DNA of 64,000 nt from contig JASBUR010000019.1 of NCBI GenBank assembly GCA_030147805.1, forward strand, positions 41,560 to 105,559. Direction: 5' to 3'. A program made the translations under genes and the position numbers. Source of the stretch: Sphingomonadaceae bacterium. GTDB lineage: Bacteria; Pseudomonadota; Alphaproteobacteria; Sphingomonadales; Sphingomonadaceae. This document shows, in pieces, positions 1 to 6,066 of the stretch. The notes under the pieces are model-generated. The model was not told where the DNA came from and made no database searches. It worked only from the letters and a program-made list of their open reading frames with translations. Positions within the stretch are counted from its first letter, which is position 1. The number at the start of each line of letters is the position of its first letter.

Positions 1-330
1 CTCCTCCAAGAGCTCCTGCCCGTCGCGCGTCTTACGGTTCCAAGTCACGAGCTGCTTACGAAGGTTGACCTTTTCCGCAAGCGTTAGCTTCTCAAAATGC
101 GGCCGTTGGAACACACGCTCCATCCGCGCGATGCCGCGGATGGCGGCCCGCATCGGTTCGGATAGCTCGCGATCGAGGACTTCCAGGTATGCGTCTACGA
201 TCCGCTCTGCCGCGGCCTCGTCAGGAAATGGCGAGCGAACTATCGCATCGTAGAGCTCAATGAGTTCGCGGGTCTCTTTCTCGGCCGCTGTCTCTGGCGG
301 TGGACCGAAAAGGAAGTCAAAAAAGCCCAT
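1..330 (-). CDS. Hypothetical protein, N-terminal part only (runs off the window)
   Basis: An open frame starts with ATG at 330 and continues leftward past the window edge, giving about 110 residues. It begins MGFFDFLFGPPPETAAEKE and continues as a charged, probably helical protein. Its start codon shares one base with the stop codon of the gene before it (TAATG), which suggests translational coupling and makes the start choice firm. No family was recognised. It is probably the next gene of the small-gene operon that starts at 2911. Product and full length are unknown. Confidence 0.6.
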   Translation of the reverse strand, partial: MGFFDFLFGPPPETAAEKETRELIELYDAIVRSPFPDEAAAERIVDAYLEVLDRELSEPMRAAIRGIARMERVFQRPHFEKLTLAEKVNLRKQLVTWNRKTRDGQELLEE

Positions 331-707
331 TACGCTACGAGCTTGTGGCCATCCGCAGAGATTTCAAACACCTGGGTCCGGCCGCTGAAGGTCTCATATA
401 GACCGCATGTCTGGAGGGCTTCCTCAGCCGCTCGGATCAGCAAGTTCTCGCACTCCACAAGCGGCGACGCTTTTTCCGCTTCCAGCGTCACGCCTCGCAC
501 GAATTGATCGAGCGTCTTGTTGCGCATCGGATGATCGCCATCCAGATCGGCCCCGGTCGCTGTCTCAATGTAAACATTCAGCCAGCCGTACTTGGTGAGC
601 AAGTCGCGCTCGGCATCGGTGAGCTGGAGCGTCACTGCAAGGGTGAAAATTGGCCGGCTGCGGATCATACCGGTAGTGCCGGTGCCGCGAACAAATTGAA
701 CCTGCAT
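330..707 (-). CDS. Hypothetical phage-region protein, 125 residues
   Basis: An ATG at 707 follows a strong ribosome binding site (GGGGGAGG, seven bases upstream), one of the clearest in this region. The 125-residue protein is soluble, acidic, and has no signal peptide or membrane segment. The middle part (LTDAERDLLTKYGWLNVYIE) reads like a compact alpha/beta domain. No family was recognised. It lies 32 bases after the gene ending at 740 and is coupled through TAATG to the next gene, so it belongs to the same leftward operon. Confidence 0.65.
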   Translation of the reverse strand: MQVQFVRGTGTTGMIRSRPIFTLAVTLQLTDAERDLLTKYGWLNVYIETATGADLDGDHPMRNKTLDQFVRGVTLEAEKASPLVECENLLIRAAEEALQTCGLYETFSGRTQVFEISADGHKLVA

Positions 708-739
708 GATAGTACCTCCCCCTATTTGGGAAGGTCCAT

Positions 740-1531
740 TTAAGCAGGCTGGGAGTCAAGCGGGTGGATCGCGGCCTGGATGAAGCGATTGTACGGGTTG
801 TCCTCGCGCGAAGGGTCGGGGTGAAGCCCTGCGTATAGTGCAAGCAACTTCGCGTCGTCGGGGACAGCCTGGCTCGGAATCTTTAGTCCAATTTGGAGTA
901 AATGGCTGCGGAGCTTCGGCACCTCGGCAAACGTGTTGATCCCGGCAATGAGCCGCTCCTGGCGGATGAGGGCGGAGTGAAAGGGGCAGGCGTAAAAGCC
1001 GAAGTCCGGCACGATGACCGTTCCGGGGTACTGGCTGATGAGGAGATTGCCGAGCACGAAGCAGTCGAAGTCCCCGAGCTCTGCCCGGTTGAGGCGCGCG
1101 ATGATGGTCCCCTTCAAGGACAGGTTGTGGCCGTGGTTTAGGACACGCTCAAGGACAGGCGAATAGAGGAGCTGGTCGATAAGCTGGTGCGCGTAGGCGT
1201 TCTCCTTCTTTTTCGGTGGGAGGAGTTGCGACAGCGACGCCGGCTCGCTGCGCAGCGCCTCGAGTATCTGCCAGCGCGCCGTCGCTCTGGTCAGCGTGTT
1301 CTCGCCCTCTGGAAATGTGCCATCTAGGACAGCGATGAAGTCCCGCGCTTTGCGGTAGTCCATGTCCTTGAGCGGGTCGAAGGTGTCCTTGTCGAGATCG
1401 AGCACACGCACCGTGCGCTTCGACGTCGCTACCGCGTCAGCGATCGGGCCATCGTCGATGAGTAAGAAATTGTCGTTTGGCACGCGCTCCAGGATCGGGC
1501 GCTTGTCGAAGCCGACGGTGAGGATATTCAT
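740..1531 (-). CDS. Hypothetical protein, 263 residues, phage region
   Basis: The frame is open further upstream to 1786, but residues before the ATG at 1531 overlap the small gene at 1681-1839 and have shadow-like composition. The start MNILTVGFDKRPILERVP is therefore preferred, although no clear ribosome binding site precedes it. The protein is soluble with mixed alpha/beta character and has aromatic-rich stretches near its last third (FGFYACPFHSALI). No Walker A or other signature motif was found. It sits in the leftward operon of small phage-type genes. No function can be assigned. Confidence 0.6.
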   Translation of the reverse strand: MNILTVGFDKRPILERVPNDNFLLIDDGPIADAVATSKRTVRVLDLDKDTFDPLKDMDYRKARDFIAVLDGTFPEGENTLTRATARWQILEALRSEPASLSQLLPPKKKENAYAHQLIDQLLYSPVLERVLNHGHNLSLKGTIIARLNRAELGDFDCFVLGNLLISQYPGTVIVPDFGFYACPFHSALIRQERLIAGINTFAEVPKLRSHLLQIGLKIPSQAVPDDAKLLALYAGLHPDPSREDNPYNRFIQAAIHPLDSQPA

Positions 1532-1680
1532 GGGTCGGTCTGGGTAGAGCCTCGTCTCGGGAAGGAATGCCCAGCCGACCGCGAAACGAAGGTACTTCCC
1601 TCCCCATTGTATCGCGAGGGTGCAAACAGCGTACCCCTTTTGTTCTCCACTGGGGTTTGGGATGTCCGATAGCGTGTCCG

Positions 1681-1839
1681 TTAGGCTGGATGACCCGCGT
1701 CCTTGAGACGGGCGCGCTTCGCTGCGCGAGCCGCTGCAAGACGGTATCCCTCGGCGCTGCGCTCCTCGGGGGTCATCTTGGCCCACTTGGATCGGGCGGC
1801 GTGCGCCTGGCCCTCGGAGTAGGTCTTGGGATTGGGCAT
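1681..1839 (-). CDS. Small basic hypothetical protein, 52 residues
   Basis: A short frame between two phage-type genes, running ATG at 1839 to TAA at 1681. It encodes a highly basic 52-residue peptide beginning MPNPKTYSEGQAHAARSKWA, rich in Ala, Arg and Lys, and probably a single helix that could bind nucleic acid. Its start lies two bases after the stop codon of the YopX-family gene, as expected in a tightly packed operon, which is the main support for calling it. No family was recognised. Confidence 0.5.
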   Translation of the reverse strand: MPNPKTYSEGQAHAARSKWAKMTPEERSAEGYRLAAARAAKRARLKDAGHPA

Positions 1840-1841
1840 GG

Positions 1842-2174
1842 CTACGCGATTAGGTCGGGGTTCTCGAACACGTTACCTACGACCACGCTGGATGCCGCGT
1901 AGCTCCAGAACGGCAGGCTTCCGGCATGGTAGTTGCGCATGGCAAAGCCGCATTCGTCCCAGAAAACCTCGTTGGCGCTCGCCTGCCAATTGCTGATGAT
2001 GTCCCCCTCATAAATCTCCCTCCCGTTCTTGTCGGTGAGGCCGGTGAATTGCATGAGTGGGAAATCGAACTCACCTAGCCATGTCCAGTGGGCGCGAGCC
2101 TGGGTCAGGTCTTGCGCTGGCAGCATCGCTTTCTTGTCTGTGTCCCACGCCCGGAACTTGATTGGTCGGTTCAT
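1842..2174 (-). CDS. YopX family protein
   Basis: This 110-residue protein has the recognisable YopX layout: an N-terminal KFRAWD motif, a central MQFTGLTDKNGREIYEGDII stretch, and a C-terminal VVGNVFENPDLI motif. YopX proteins are common in phages of both Gram-positive and Gram-negative hosts; their biochemical function is not established. The length matches the family. It lies between a zinc-ribbon-type gene and the small basic peptide in the leftward operon, which supports a prophage or satellite origin for the segment. Confidence 0.85.
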   Translation of the reverse strand: MNRPIKFRAWDTDKKAMLPAQDLTQARAHWTWLGEFDFPLMQFTGLTDKNGREIYEGDIISNWQASANEVFWDECGFAMRNYHAGSLPFWSYAASSVVVGNVFENPDLIA

Positions 2175-2237
2175 AACTTTAGCGGGGCTGGTTAGCGTCC
2201 CCGATGGTGCCCATGCGGACGGGGCACTGCGGAGAAA

Positions 2238-2573
2238 CTAGCGTTCGCCGATGAAGTCACCCTCGATGGCTTCTTGCGTACCGCAGGGGGAGCAAAGTCT
2301 GCCGTGCTGGTAGCGGGATATGGCCTGCGGCGGCTGGTGGTCGCCGCCCATGTCAGCCCCGCATCCGGGGCATTCCTCGCCTTTGGCGCGCTCGATAAGC
2401 TCCTCGGCCTGCTGTGCTGCCATGCCGAGCGCGTTGAGCATGGTCGTGGTGCATAAACCGCCGTCCACGCTTTCCAGCTCTGGCTCGATGTTGTCGGCAA
2501 CATCGGTGTCGTAAATGTCGTACATGTAGCCACCTTCGGCAGCGGCATAGATGCGGATGGTTAGTGCCTCCAT
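2238..2573 (-). CDS. Hypothetical protein with C-terminal zinc-ribbon-like cysteines
   Basis: A 111-residue protein. The C-terminal half contains two Cys-x2-Cys pairs (ECPGCG near residue 70 and LCSPCG near residue 95), with a histidine-containing linker between them, which suggests a small zinc-binding domain. The N-terminal half is acidic. No DNA-binding family could be named from sequence alone. It begins five bases after the stop of the preceding gene and is followed 63 bases later by the YopX-family gene, within the same operon. Confidence 0.6.
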   Translation of the reverse strand: MEALTIRIYAAAEGGYMYDIYDTDVADNIEPELESVDGGLCTTTMLNALGMAAQQAEELIERAKGEECPGCGADMGGDHQPPQAISRYQHGRLCSPCGTQEAIEGDFIGER

Positions 2574-2578
2574 ACGCG

Positions 2579-2911
2579 CTAGCTGTTTTCGATTTCCCGG
2601 CGGTCAAGCGCACCCGGATATGCCTCCGATGCCTCGGTTCCGGTGAGTTCAATTACGTCATCGGTATCGAAGCCCTGGGTCTCCTCATTCCAAGGGGTGA
2701 TGCCGCCGACAGTGATAGCGCTCCATGCAAGGTCACGTGCTTCGTCAGCGTCCTCGGCAATGATGTCGAGATTGCTTACGAGGGTCTCCGTGATGAGGAC
2801 GCGGAACACCTTGCCAACTTCGGGGCGGTAATGAGCCGGGCAGTTCGCAGCGCCATAGTTCTGGCGCTCACCGATGCAATCGAGGCAGTCGGTATCAGGT
2901 AGTTTGGTCAT
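2579..2911 (-). CDS. Hypothetical protein, first gene of the leftward phage operon
   Basis: A 110-residue acidic protein starting MTKLPDTDCLDCIGERQ. It has a Cys-x2-Cys pair at the N-terminus and another Cys-x-x-His near residue 24, so metal binding is possible. The middle part (FRVLITETLVSNLDIIAEDADEARDLAW) looks like one beta-alpha unit in which a strand pair precedes a helix. It is the first gene after the promoter and operator region at 2921-2981, with a leader of about 35 bases. No family was confidently recognised. Confidence 0.6.
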   Translation of the reverse strand: MTKLPDTDCLDCIGERQNYGAANCPAHYRPEVGKVFRVLITETLVSNLDIIAEDADEARDLAWSAITVGGITPWNEETQGFDTDDVIELTGTEASEAYPGALDRREIENS

Positions 2912-2920
2912 AACTGTGGG

Positions 2921-2968
2921 ATTGTGCCGGTGCTAATCGACCGGCTTCGTCCATTGTACCGGCACAAT
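2921..2968. promoter_or_regulatory. Pair of operator-like palindromic sites
   Basis: Two related sites flank the transcription start. One (2953-2968) is the imperfect palindrome ATTGTACCGGCACAAT and covers the -10 box. The other (2921-2937) is ATTGTGCCGGTGCTAAT and lies just before the first gene. The outer 11 bases, ATTGTGCCGGT at 2921-2931 and its complement at 2958-2968, form an exact inverted repeat. The arrangement resembles paired phage repressor operators. The binding protein is unknown; the AlpA-type protein or a repressor outside the window are candidates. Confidence 0.6.
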
Positions 2969-2981
2969 AGAAAACGTGCAA
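2953..2981 (-). promoter_or_regulatory. Sigma-70-type promoter of the leftward phage operon
   Basis: Read on the minus strand, TTGCAC (2976-2981) and TACAAT (2953-2958) are separated by exactly 17 bases. Both hexamers are close to consensus, which is rare in this GC-rich sequence. Transcription would start near 2946, about 35 bases before the first start codon at 2911. The -10 box lies inside an operator-like palindrome, so a repressor bound there would block the promoter. Confidence 0.75.
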
Positions 2982-3085
2982 GTACAGGCATTTAGCAAGA
3001 GTGGGGAAAAGCCGCCCGGAGCGATTTGTGCGCGCCCCCTAAATGGTAGGATAGGGAAGCGGGTGAGTTCGCTCATTTTGCGCTG

Positions 3086-3114
3086 AAAGCCCCTCCAAGC
3101 CGGTGGGGCTTTTT
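3086..3114 (+). terminator. Rho-independent terminator, plus strand
   Basis: An 8-bp stem AAAGCCCC / GGGGCTTT (3086-3093 and 3105-3112) with an 11-base loop is followed by a run of T on the plus strand only. No protein gene lies just upstream on this strand, so it may end a short non-coding transcript from the 2970-3085 region, or it may precede the small frame at 3148. Confidence 0.6.
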
Positions 3115-3147
3115 GCGTTCTGTCCCTGTCCGGTGCAGGCTCCGGAA

Positions 3148-3282
3148 ATGAAGGTACGTTTGCCCCCGACTTCGAGCGTGGTGCGCGGCGGCGTGATGGT
3201 AGCCACGCTGCTCGTGGTGGTACCCCTGGCATTGGTGCTGAAGCTGGCCGGGTGGATAGTCGAGCGCGCACTGCGCCAGTAG
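3148..3282 (+). CDS. Possible small single-pass membrane protein, 44 residues
   Basis: A short frame starting ATG at 3148 encodes a 44-residue peptide with a basic N-terminus (MKVRLPPTSSVVRGG) and one strong hydrophobic segment of about 20 residues (VMVATLLVVVPLALVLKLAG), ending with ERALRQ. The charge pattern suits a tail-anchored or single-pass inner-membrane protein. The upstream bases give only a weak ribosome binding site. It lies downstream of the terminator at 3086-3114 and is the only plausible plus-strand gene in the element part of the window. It could be a small phage protein or a chance frame. Confidence 0.4.
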   Translation: MKVRLPPTSSVVRGGVMVATLLVVVPLALVLKLAGWIVERALRQ

Positions 3283-3380
3283 CCGTACCTGTCGGCGCGC
3301 CAGCACGCGCGGGAGTCCTATAGGACAGGGTGGGAGGGCAGGTGATCTGTATCGGTCAAGGACAAGTGGCACGGTCCGCC

Positions 3381-3513
3381 CGTTTCGTCGTTGGACGATA
3401 GGCCACGACCCAATGCGATAAAGGCGGACTGTCCTTTAGGCAGGTAGCCGCGCATCCCTCCGGGAGGAGGGTGATTATCGCATTGGGTCGTGGCCGGTAG
3501 GCCCGACGAAACG
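3381..3513. repeat. Large inverted repeat (133 bp) in the element's non-coding block
   Basis: Two perfect nested arms face each other: 10 bp (3381-3390 with 3504-3513) and 21 bp (3401-3421 with 3475-3495). The short stretches between the arms are unpaired, and a smaller GC-rich hairpin lies in the loop around 3454-3471. It could be a structured RNA, a replication or packaging site, or a recombination-related site; it is not a terminator because no T run follows. It lies between the operon promoter and the alpA-integrase pair, in a stretch with no convincing gene. Confidence 0.75.
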
Positions 3514-3556
3514 GTGCGGAAGTGTAAGGAGTACGTGGGTATTCCACATGTTGGCC

Positions 3557-3602
3557 ACCACCATACAGGATGGTGGTGCGTATGGTGGCTCCGTATGGTG
3601 GC
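3557..3602. repeat. Three short iterated sites GTATGGTGGY
   Basis: The 10-bp word GTATGGTGG followed by C or T occurs three times: inverted at 3557-3566, and direct at 3580-3589 and 3593-3602 with a 13-bp period. The first copy also forms a small hairpin with 3570-3577. Such iterated sites near an AlpA-type regulator and an integrase resemble binding sites for an excisionase or for the arm-binding domain of an integrase, which is an inference from position. Confidence 0.55.
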
Positions 3603-3605
3603 ATG

Positions 3606-3637
3606 AAAAACCCCCGGACAGTTGCCTGTCCGAGGGT
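3606..3637 (-). terminator. Rho-independent terminator of the alpA transcript
   Basis: On the minus strand a stem CCCTCGGACAG / CTGTCCGGGGG with a short loop is followed by TTTTT. It lies 13 bases downstream of the stop codon of the AlpA-type gene and closes the integrase-alpA transcript. Confidence 0.85.
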
Positions 3638-3649
3638 TAGTCGGCTCCG

Positions 3650-3844
3650 TTAGGAGTCGGTGTGTGCGTCGCGTTCGGCGATGCGCTGTTTGATCCAGTC
3701 CTCCACTTCCTGTTCCACCCAGCCGACCCTTGCAGCGCCGAGACGAACCCTTTTGGGGAACAGTCCGGCCGCCTCGAGGCGGGCTATGTGTGCTGGGCAG
3801 TAAAGTACCTTTGAACGCACCTCCGTTTTCGATAGCAACCTCAT
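3650..3844 (-). CDS. alpA: AlpA family phage regulatory protein (excisionase-like)
   Basis: The protein has 64 residues when started at ATG 3844, which has GGAG eight bases upstream; an upstream in-frame start at 3868 has no such site. It shows the AlpA / MerR-like winged helix layout: MRLLSKTEVRSKVLYCPAHIARLEAAGLFP forms the helix-turn-helix with the usual L-x-KxEV opening, followed by the wing (KRVRLGAARVGWVEQEVEDW). In P4-like islands AlpA proteins activate the integrase gene or promote excision. It lies 39 bases downstream of the integrase gene on the same strand and ahead of a strong terminator, so the two are likely co-transcribed. Confidence 0.85.
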   Translation of the reverse strand: MRLLSKTEVRSKVLYCPAHIARLEAAGLFPKRVRLGAARVGWVEQEVEDWIKQRIAERDAHTDS

Positions 3845-3883
3845 CGCGGAACTCCATTTCTGGAGCATCCGGATGCCCGTGGG

Positions 3884-5041
3884 TCAGACCCTAGGGACCG
3901 TCAGCTTTATCAGGAAATCGTCGTACTTCCGAATCGCTGCCGCCATTTCGTCCTTGAAGGCGTACACGTTGTAGATGCCTCCAAGTCCGGCCTGGGTGCC
4001 GGAAATGTGGTTGAGCAGCCGCTCACGGACCTCGAGCGGAACCTCCAGACTTTGCAGGGTCGTCGAGAACGTCCGGCGCAGATCGTGAAGCTTGTACGGC
4101 CCCACTCCCTTGAGCGTCTTATCGAAGGCTGCCTTTGATTTGCTCCACCCGTTGAACACGGTGGTTGGCTTGCCCTTCATCGTCTCGCATCGGGCCGGGA
4201 ACACGTACTGGCTCTGCTTGGCGTAGGCGGGGATGCTGTCGAGCACCTGGCGTACCAGTGTCCCGTAGGGAAATGTGTGCTCGATGCTGTTCTTGGCCAC
4301 TTCAGCCGAGATCGTGATGGTCTCGGGAGTGATGCGCTCCCACTCGATCGACGCGACCTCGTTGCGGCGCTGCCCGGTGAGGATCAGCAGCGCGACGATG
4401 TGCCCGAACGGGTACGGTGCTGCGAGCGCCGTGGTCAGAACCTCCTTGAGCTCGTCCGGCGTGAGGGCACGCTTGGGCTTCGCCTGCTGACGCTTCTGGG
4501 AGGCGTTCTTGAGTGCGCTGATAGGGGAAGCGTCGATGTACCCCTGCCCTGCACACCATGACAGGAACGCCTTTGCCGAAGTGAGGACGTGCGCCCTCAT
4601 GCTCTTGGCAGTGATCGCCTCGAGCTCCGCGGCAACGTCGCGCTTCTTGATGGTGGTGAGACGCCGGCCGTTGAACGGCAGGCGGGCAAGGTGCTTCCGG
4701 TAGTCGGCGATCGTCCGGGGACGGTTCTTGTCCTCGCACGCCTTTAGGTAGCGCTCCACCGCCGTCTCGTAGGTGATGGTGTGCGGCTTCTCGTAGGTGC
4801 CGAGCGTCTTTTTGGCGAGGAGCTTGCGGGCCTCCTCACGGGCGGTCGAAAGGCCGATCAGCGGATAGCGGCCGATCTTGTGGCGGGCGCCGCTCGCGAC
4901 AAGCGCGATGAACGTCTTGGTGCCCTTGGGCGACACCCGGACGCCAAGGCCCTTCACGGTCGTATCCCAATAGGTAAGCGTGCCGGTCTCAGGGAGCGCC
5001 AGCCGCTTCAATGACACGTCGGTCAATACGGAATTTGGCAC
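3884..5041 (-). CDS. int: Tyrosine-type site-specific integrase (P4-like)
   Basis: A 385-residue integrase with three parts. The N-terminal arm-binding domain (about 1-85) has the typical YWDTTVKGLGVRVSPKGTKTF stretch, a core-binding domain spans about 88-170, and the catalytic domain about 195-370. Catalytic residues are visible: Arg225 (TGQRRNE), Lys250, His319 and Arg322 (HDLRRTF), His345 and Tyr357 (IYNVY). The start is GTG at 5041, with AAGGAG about ten bases upstream. The gene begins some 130 bases from the tRNA-Lys fragment at 5175-5220, the usual place for an integrase that uses a tRNA 3' end as attachment site. It appears intact. Confidence 0.95.
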   Translation of the reverse strand: MPNSVLTDVSLKRLALPETGTLTYWDTTVKGLGVRVSPKGTKTFIALVASGARHKIGRYPLIGLSTAREEARKLLAKKTLGTYEKPHTITYETAVERYLKACEDKNRPRTIADYRKHLARLPFNGRRLTTIKKRDVAAELEAITAKSMRAHVLTSAKAFLSWCAGQGYIDASPISALKNASQKRQQAKPKRALTPDELKEVLTTALAAPYPFGHIVALLILTGQRRNEVASIEWERITPETITISAEVAKNSIEHTFPYGTLVRQVLDSIPAYAKQSQYVFPARCETMKGKPTTVFNGWSKSKAAFDKTLKGVGPYKLHDLRRTFSTTLQSLEVPLEVRERLLNHISGTQAGLGGIYNVYAFKDEMAAAIRKYDDFLIKLTVPRV

Positions 5042-5053
5042 TGATTTGGCACT
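5033..5053. repeat. Tandem 10-bp direct repeat at the integrase start
   Basis: The word ATTTGGCACT occurs twice in direct tandem (5033-5042 and 5044-5053) across the GTG start and translation-initiation region of the integrase gene. It could be a protein-binding site or influence initiation. No function is established. Confidence 0.5.
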
Positions 5054-5174
5054 CCTTTAGGGTGAGATGGAATGAGCAGGTATCTGCATCCATGCTATCA
5101 CTTCGCTAGGAGTTACAGGGGAATTTGCACCCTGCCCGTTCGGCATGAGCAGCTATGATCCGGCTGAGCTGAGA

Positions 5175-5220
5175 ACTCTTAATCAGCGGGTCCTTGGTTC
5201 GAGCCCAAGTGCGTCCACCA
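5175..5220 (+). other. Attachment site: 3' half of tRNA-Lys(CTT)
   Basis: The 46 bases read as the anticodon loop (CTCTTAA), the 3' strand of the anticodon stem, the variable loop, an intact T-arm (CTTGG-TTCGAGC-CCAAG), the 3' acceptor strand and the encoded CCA. The bases to the left cannot form the 5' acceptor strand, D-arm or 5' anticodon stem, so this is not a working tRNA gene. It marks the right end of the integrated element; the host chromosome starts at 5221. The complete tRNA should be at the other end, outside the window. Confidence 0.85.
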
Positions 5221-5229
5221 GGTTTTTCA

Positions 5230-5259
5230 AGGGCTTCGCAGCGATGCGAAGCCCTTTTT
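5230..5259 (+). terminator. Terminator of the original tRNA-Lys gene
   Basis: A perfect 11-bp stem AGGGCTTCGCA / TGCGAAGCCCT with loop GCGA and a following T run lies nine bases after the tRNA CCA end. It must have terminated the tRNA-Lys transcript before the element was inserted, and now it is separated from its promoter by the whole element. Confidence 0.9.
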
Positions 5260-5433
5260 CAATGCGCCACGACCGGTCCACCGACGCCCCAGCCATACCG
5301 GGCGCCGCGCGAGCATCCTGCAGCGCCGCCAACGCGCGCAGACCTTGGCGGCCGAGCGCGCGCAGCGGCCAGGTTCGGCGCGCCGAACGGAAAGCGGAGG
5401 CTGGCGCCGACGCACGCGGTCGCCCTTGTATCC
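5260..5433. other. Intergenic region between the terminator and the DUF2306 gene
   Basis: No convincing gene, RNA gene or regulatory site was seen. Overlapping short frames on both strands have the composition of shadow frames of GC-rich DNA. The region is host DNA just outside the attachment site. Confidence 0.5.
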
Positions 5434-6066
5434 TCAGGTCGGCGGCTTCGCTCGAGCGGGTCCGCCGGCACCGAGAAGCGGCAACAGCAGCCATTCGACG
5501 ACCAGTAGATTGATCGTCCACGACGCCCAGGCGACGATCGTATAGAATTGCGACGGGGCGAAGCCGAGCCAGCCGAGAACCGGCATGCCGGCGCGCAGCG
5601 TTACCGCCGCGAAGGTCAGCGCAAACGATCGAATCATCCAGTTTCGGTGCTGGTCCCACCGCCTGAGGCGGGCGTGGCAAAGCGCCATCGCCGTCGAAAA
5701 GCTCCAGATGATGGCGAGCATGTAGAAGGCGAAAGCGTTCGCCCCGACGCCGCCCGGCGTGCGCGCCAGCACGACCGCGCCGACCACGCCGCCCGCCACC
5801 CCGACGACATATCCATAGCCGGTGAACCGATGCAGTCGCGGCAGACGCCGGCGCAGCGACGGGAGGAACTGCCACGGACCGAGGGCGAGGGCCACGAGTC
5901 CGCCGGCGGCATGCACGCGTAGCGCAACTTCTTCGCTCGGGGGATCGGGACGAAGCCGGAGCTCGCTCGCCGGAGCGAACAGATAGGGTAGCGCGTCCAG
6001 CGCATAGATGAGGCAGGCAATCAGCAGGAGCGACCAGCCGCCCCACGCGATGGAGCGGCGGGTCAC
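5434..6066 (-). CDS. DUF2306 family membrane protein
   Basis: A 210-residue integral membrane protein with about five hydrophobic segments: near residues 10-30, 50-67, 82-102, 112-130 and 170-195. It carries the DUF2306 pattern, with a conserved VHAAGGLVALALGPWQFLP stretch and HRFTGYGYVVGV. The biochemical role of this family is unknown. The start is GTG at 6066, overlapping the stop of the preceding S41-like gene by four bases (GTGA), so the two are translationally coupled. It is the last gene of the leftward chain that begins with the S41-like gene at 10358. Confidence 0.8.
   Translation of the reverse strand: MTRRSIAWGGWSLLLIACLIYALDALPYLFAPASELRLRPDPPSEEVALRVHAAGGLVALALGPWQFLPSLRRRLPRLHRFTGYGYVVGVAGGVVGAVVLARTPGGVGANAFAFYMLAIIWSFSTAMALCHARLRRWDQHRNWMIRSFALTFAAVTLRAGMPVLGWLGFAPSQFYTIVAWASWTINLLVVEWLLLPLLGAGGPARAKPPT

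Larger units (their letters stand above)
1..5220. mobile_element. Integrated element (prophage or genomic island), integrase-proximal end
   Basis: The segment holds a leftward run of small phage-type genes (YopX family, zinc-ribbon protein), an AlpA-type regulator and a tyrosine integrase. It ends at 5220 in a 46-bp copy of the 3' half of a tRNA-Lys(CTT) gene. Base composition is visibly less GC-rich than the rest of the window, and several genes have no recognisable family, both usual in acquired DNA. In this orientation the reconstructed complete tRNA-Lys and the other attachment site should lie left of position 1, so the length of the element cannot be told. No capsid, tail, conjugation or toxin gene is visible here. 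Prophage, P4-like satellite and integrative island are all possible. Confidence 0.85.

Noticed and set aside
2175..2237. Eleven-codon frame between the zinc-ribbon and YopX genes
   Set aside because: Too short and without a ribosome binding site to be supported.
5145..5220. Complete tRNA gene
   Set aside because: The 5' half cannot pair with the 3' acceptor strand and has no D-arm; only the 3' half is tRNA sequence.
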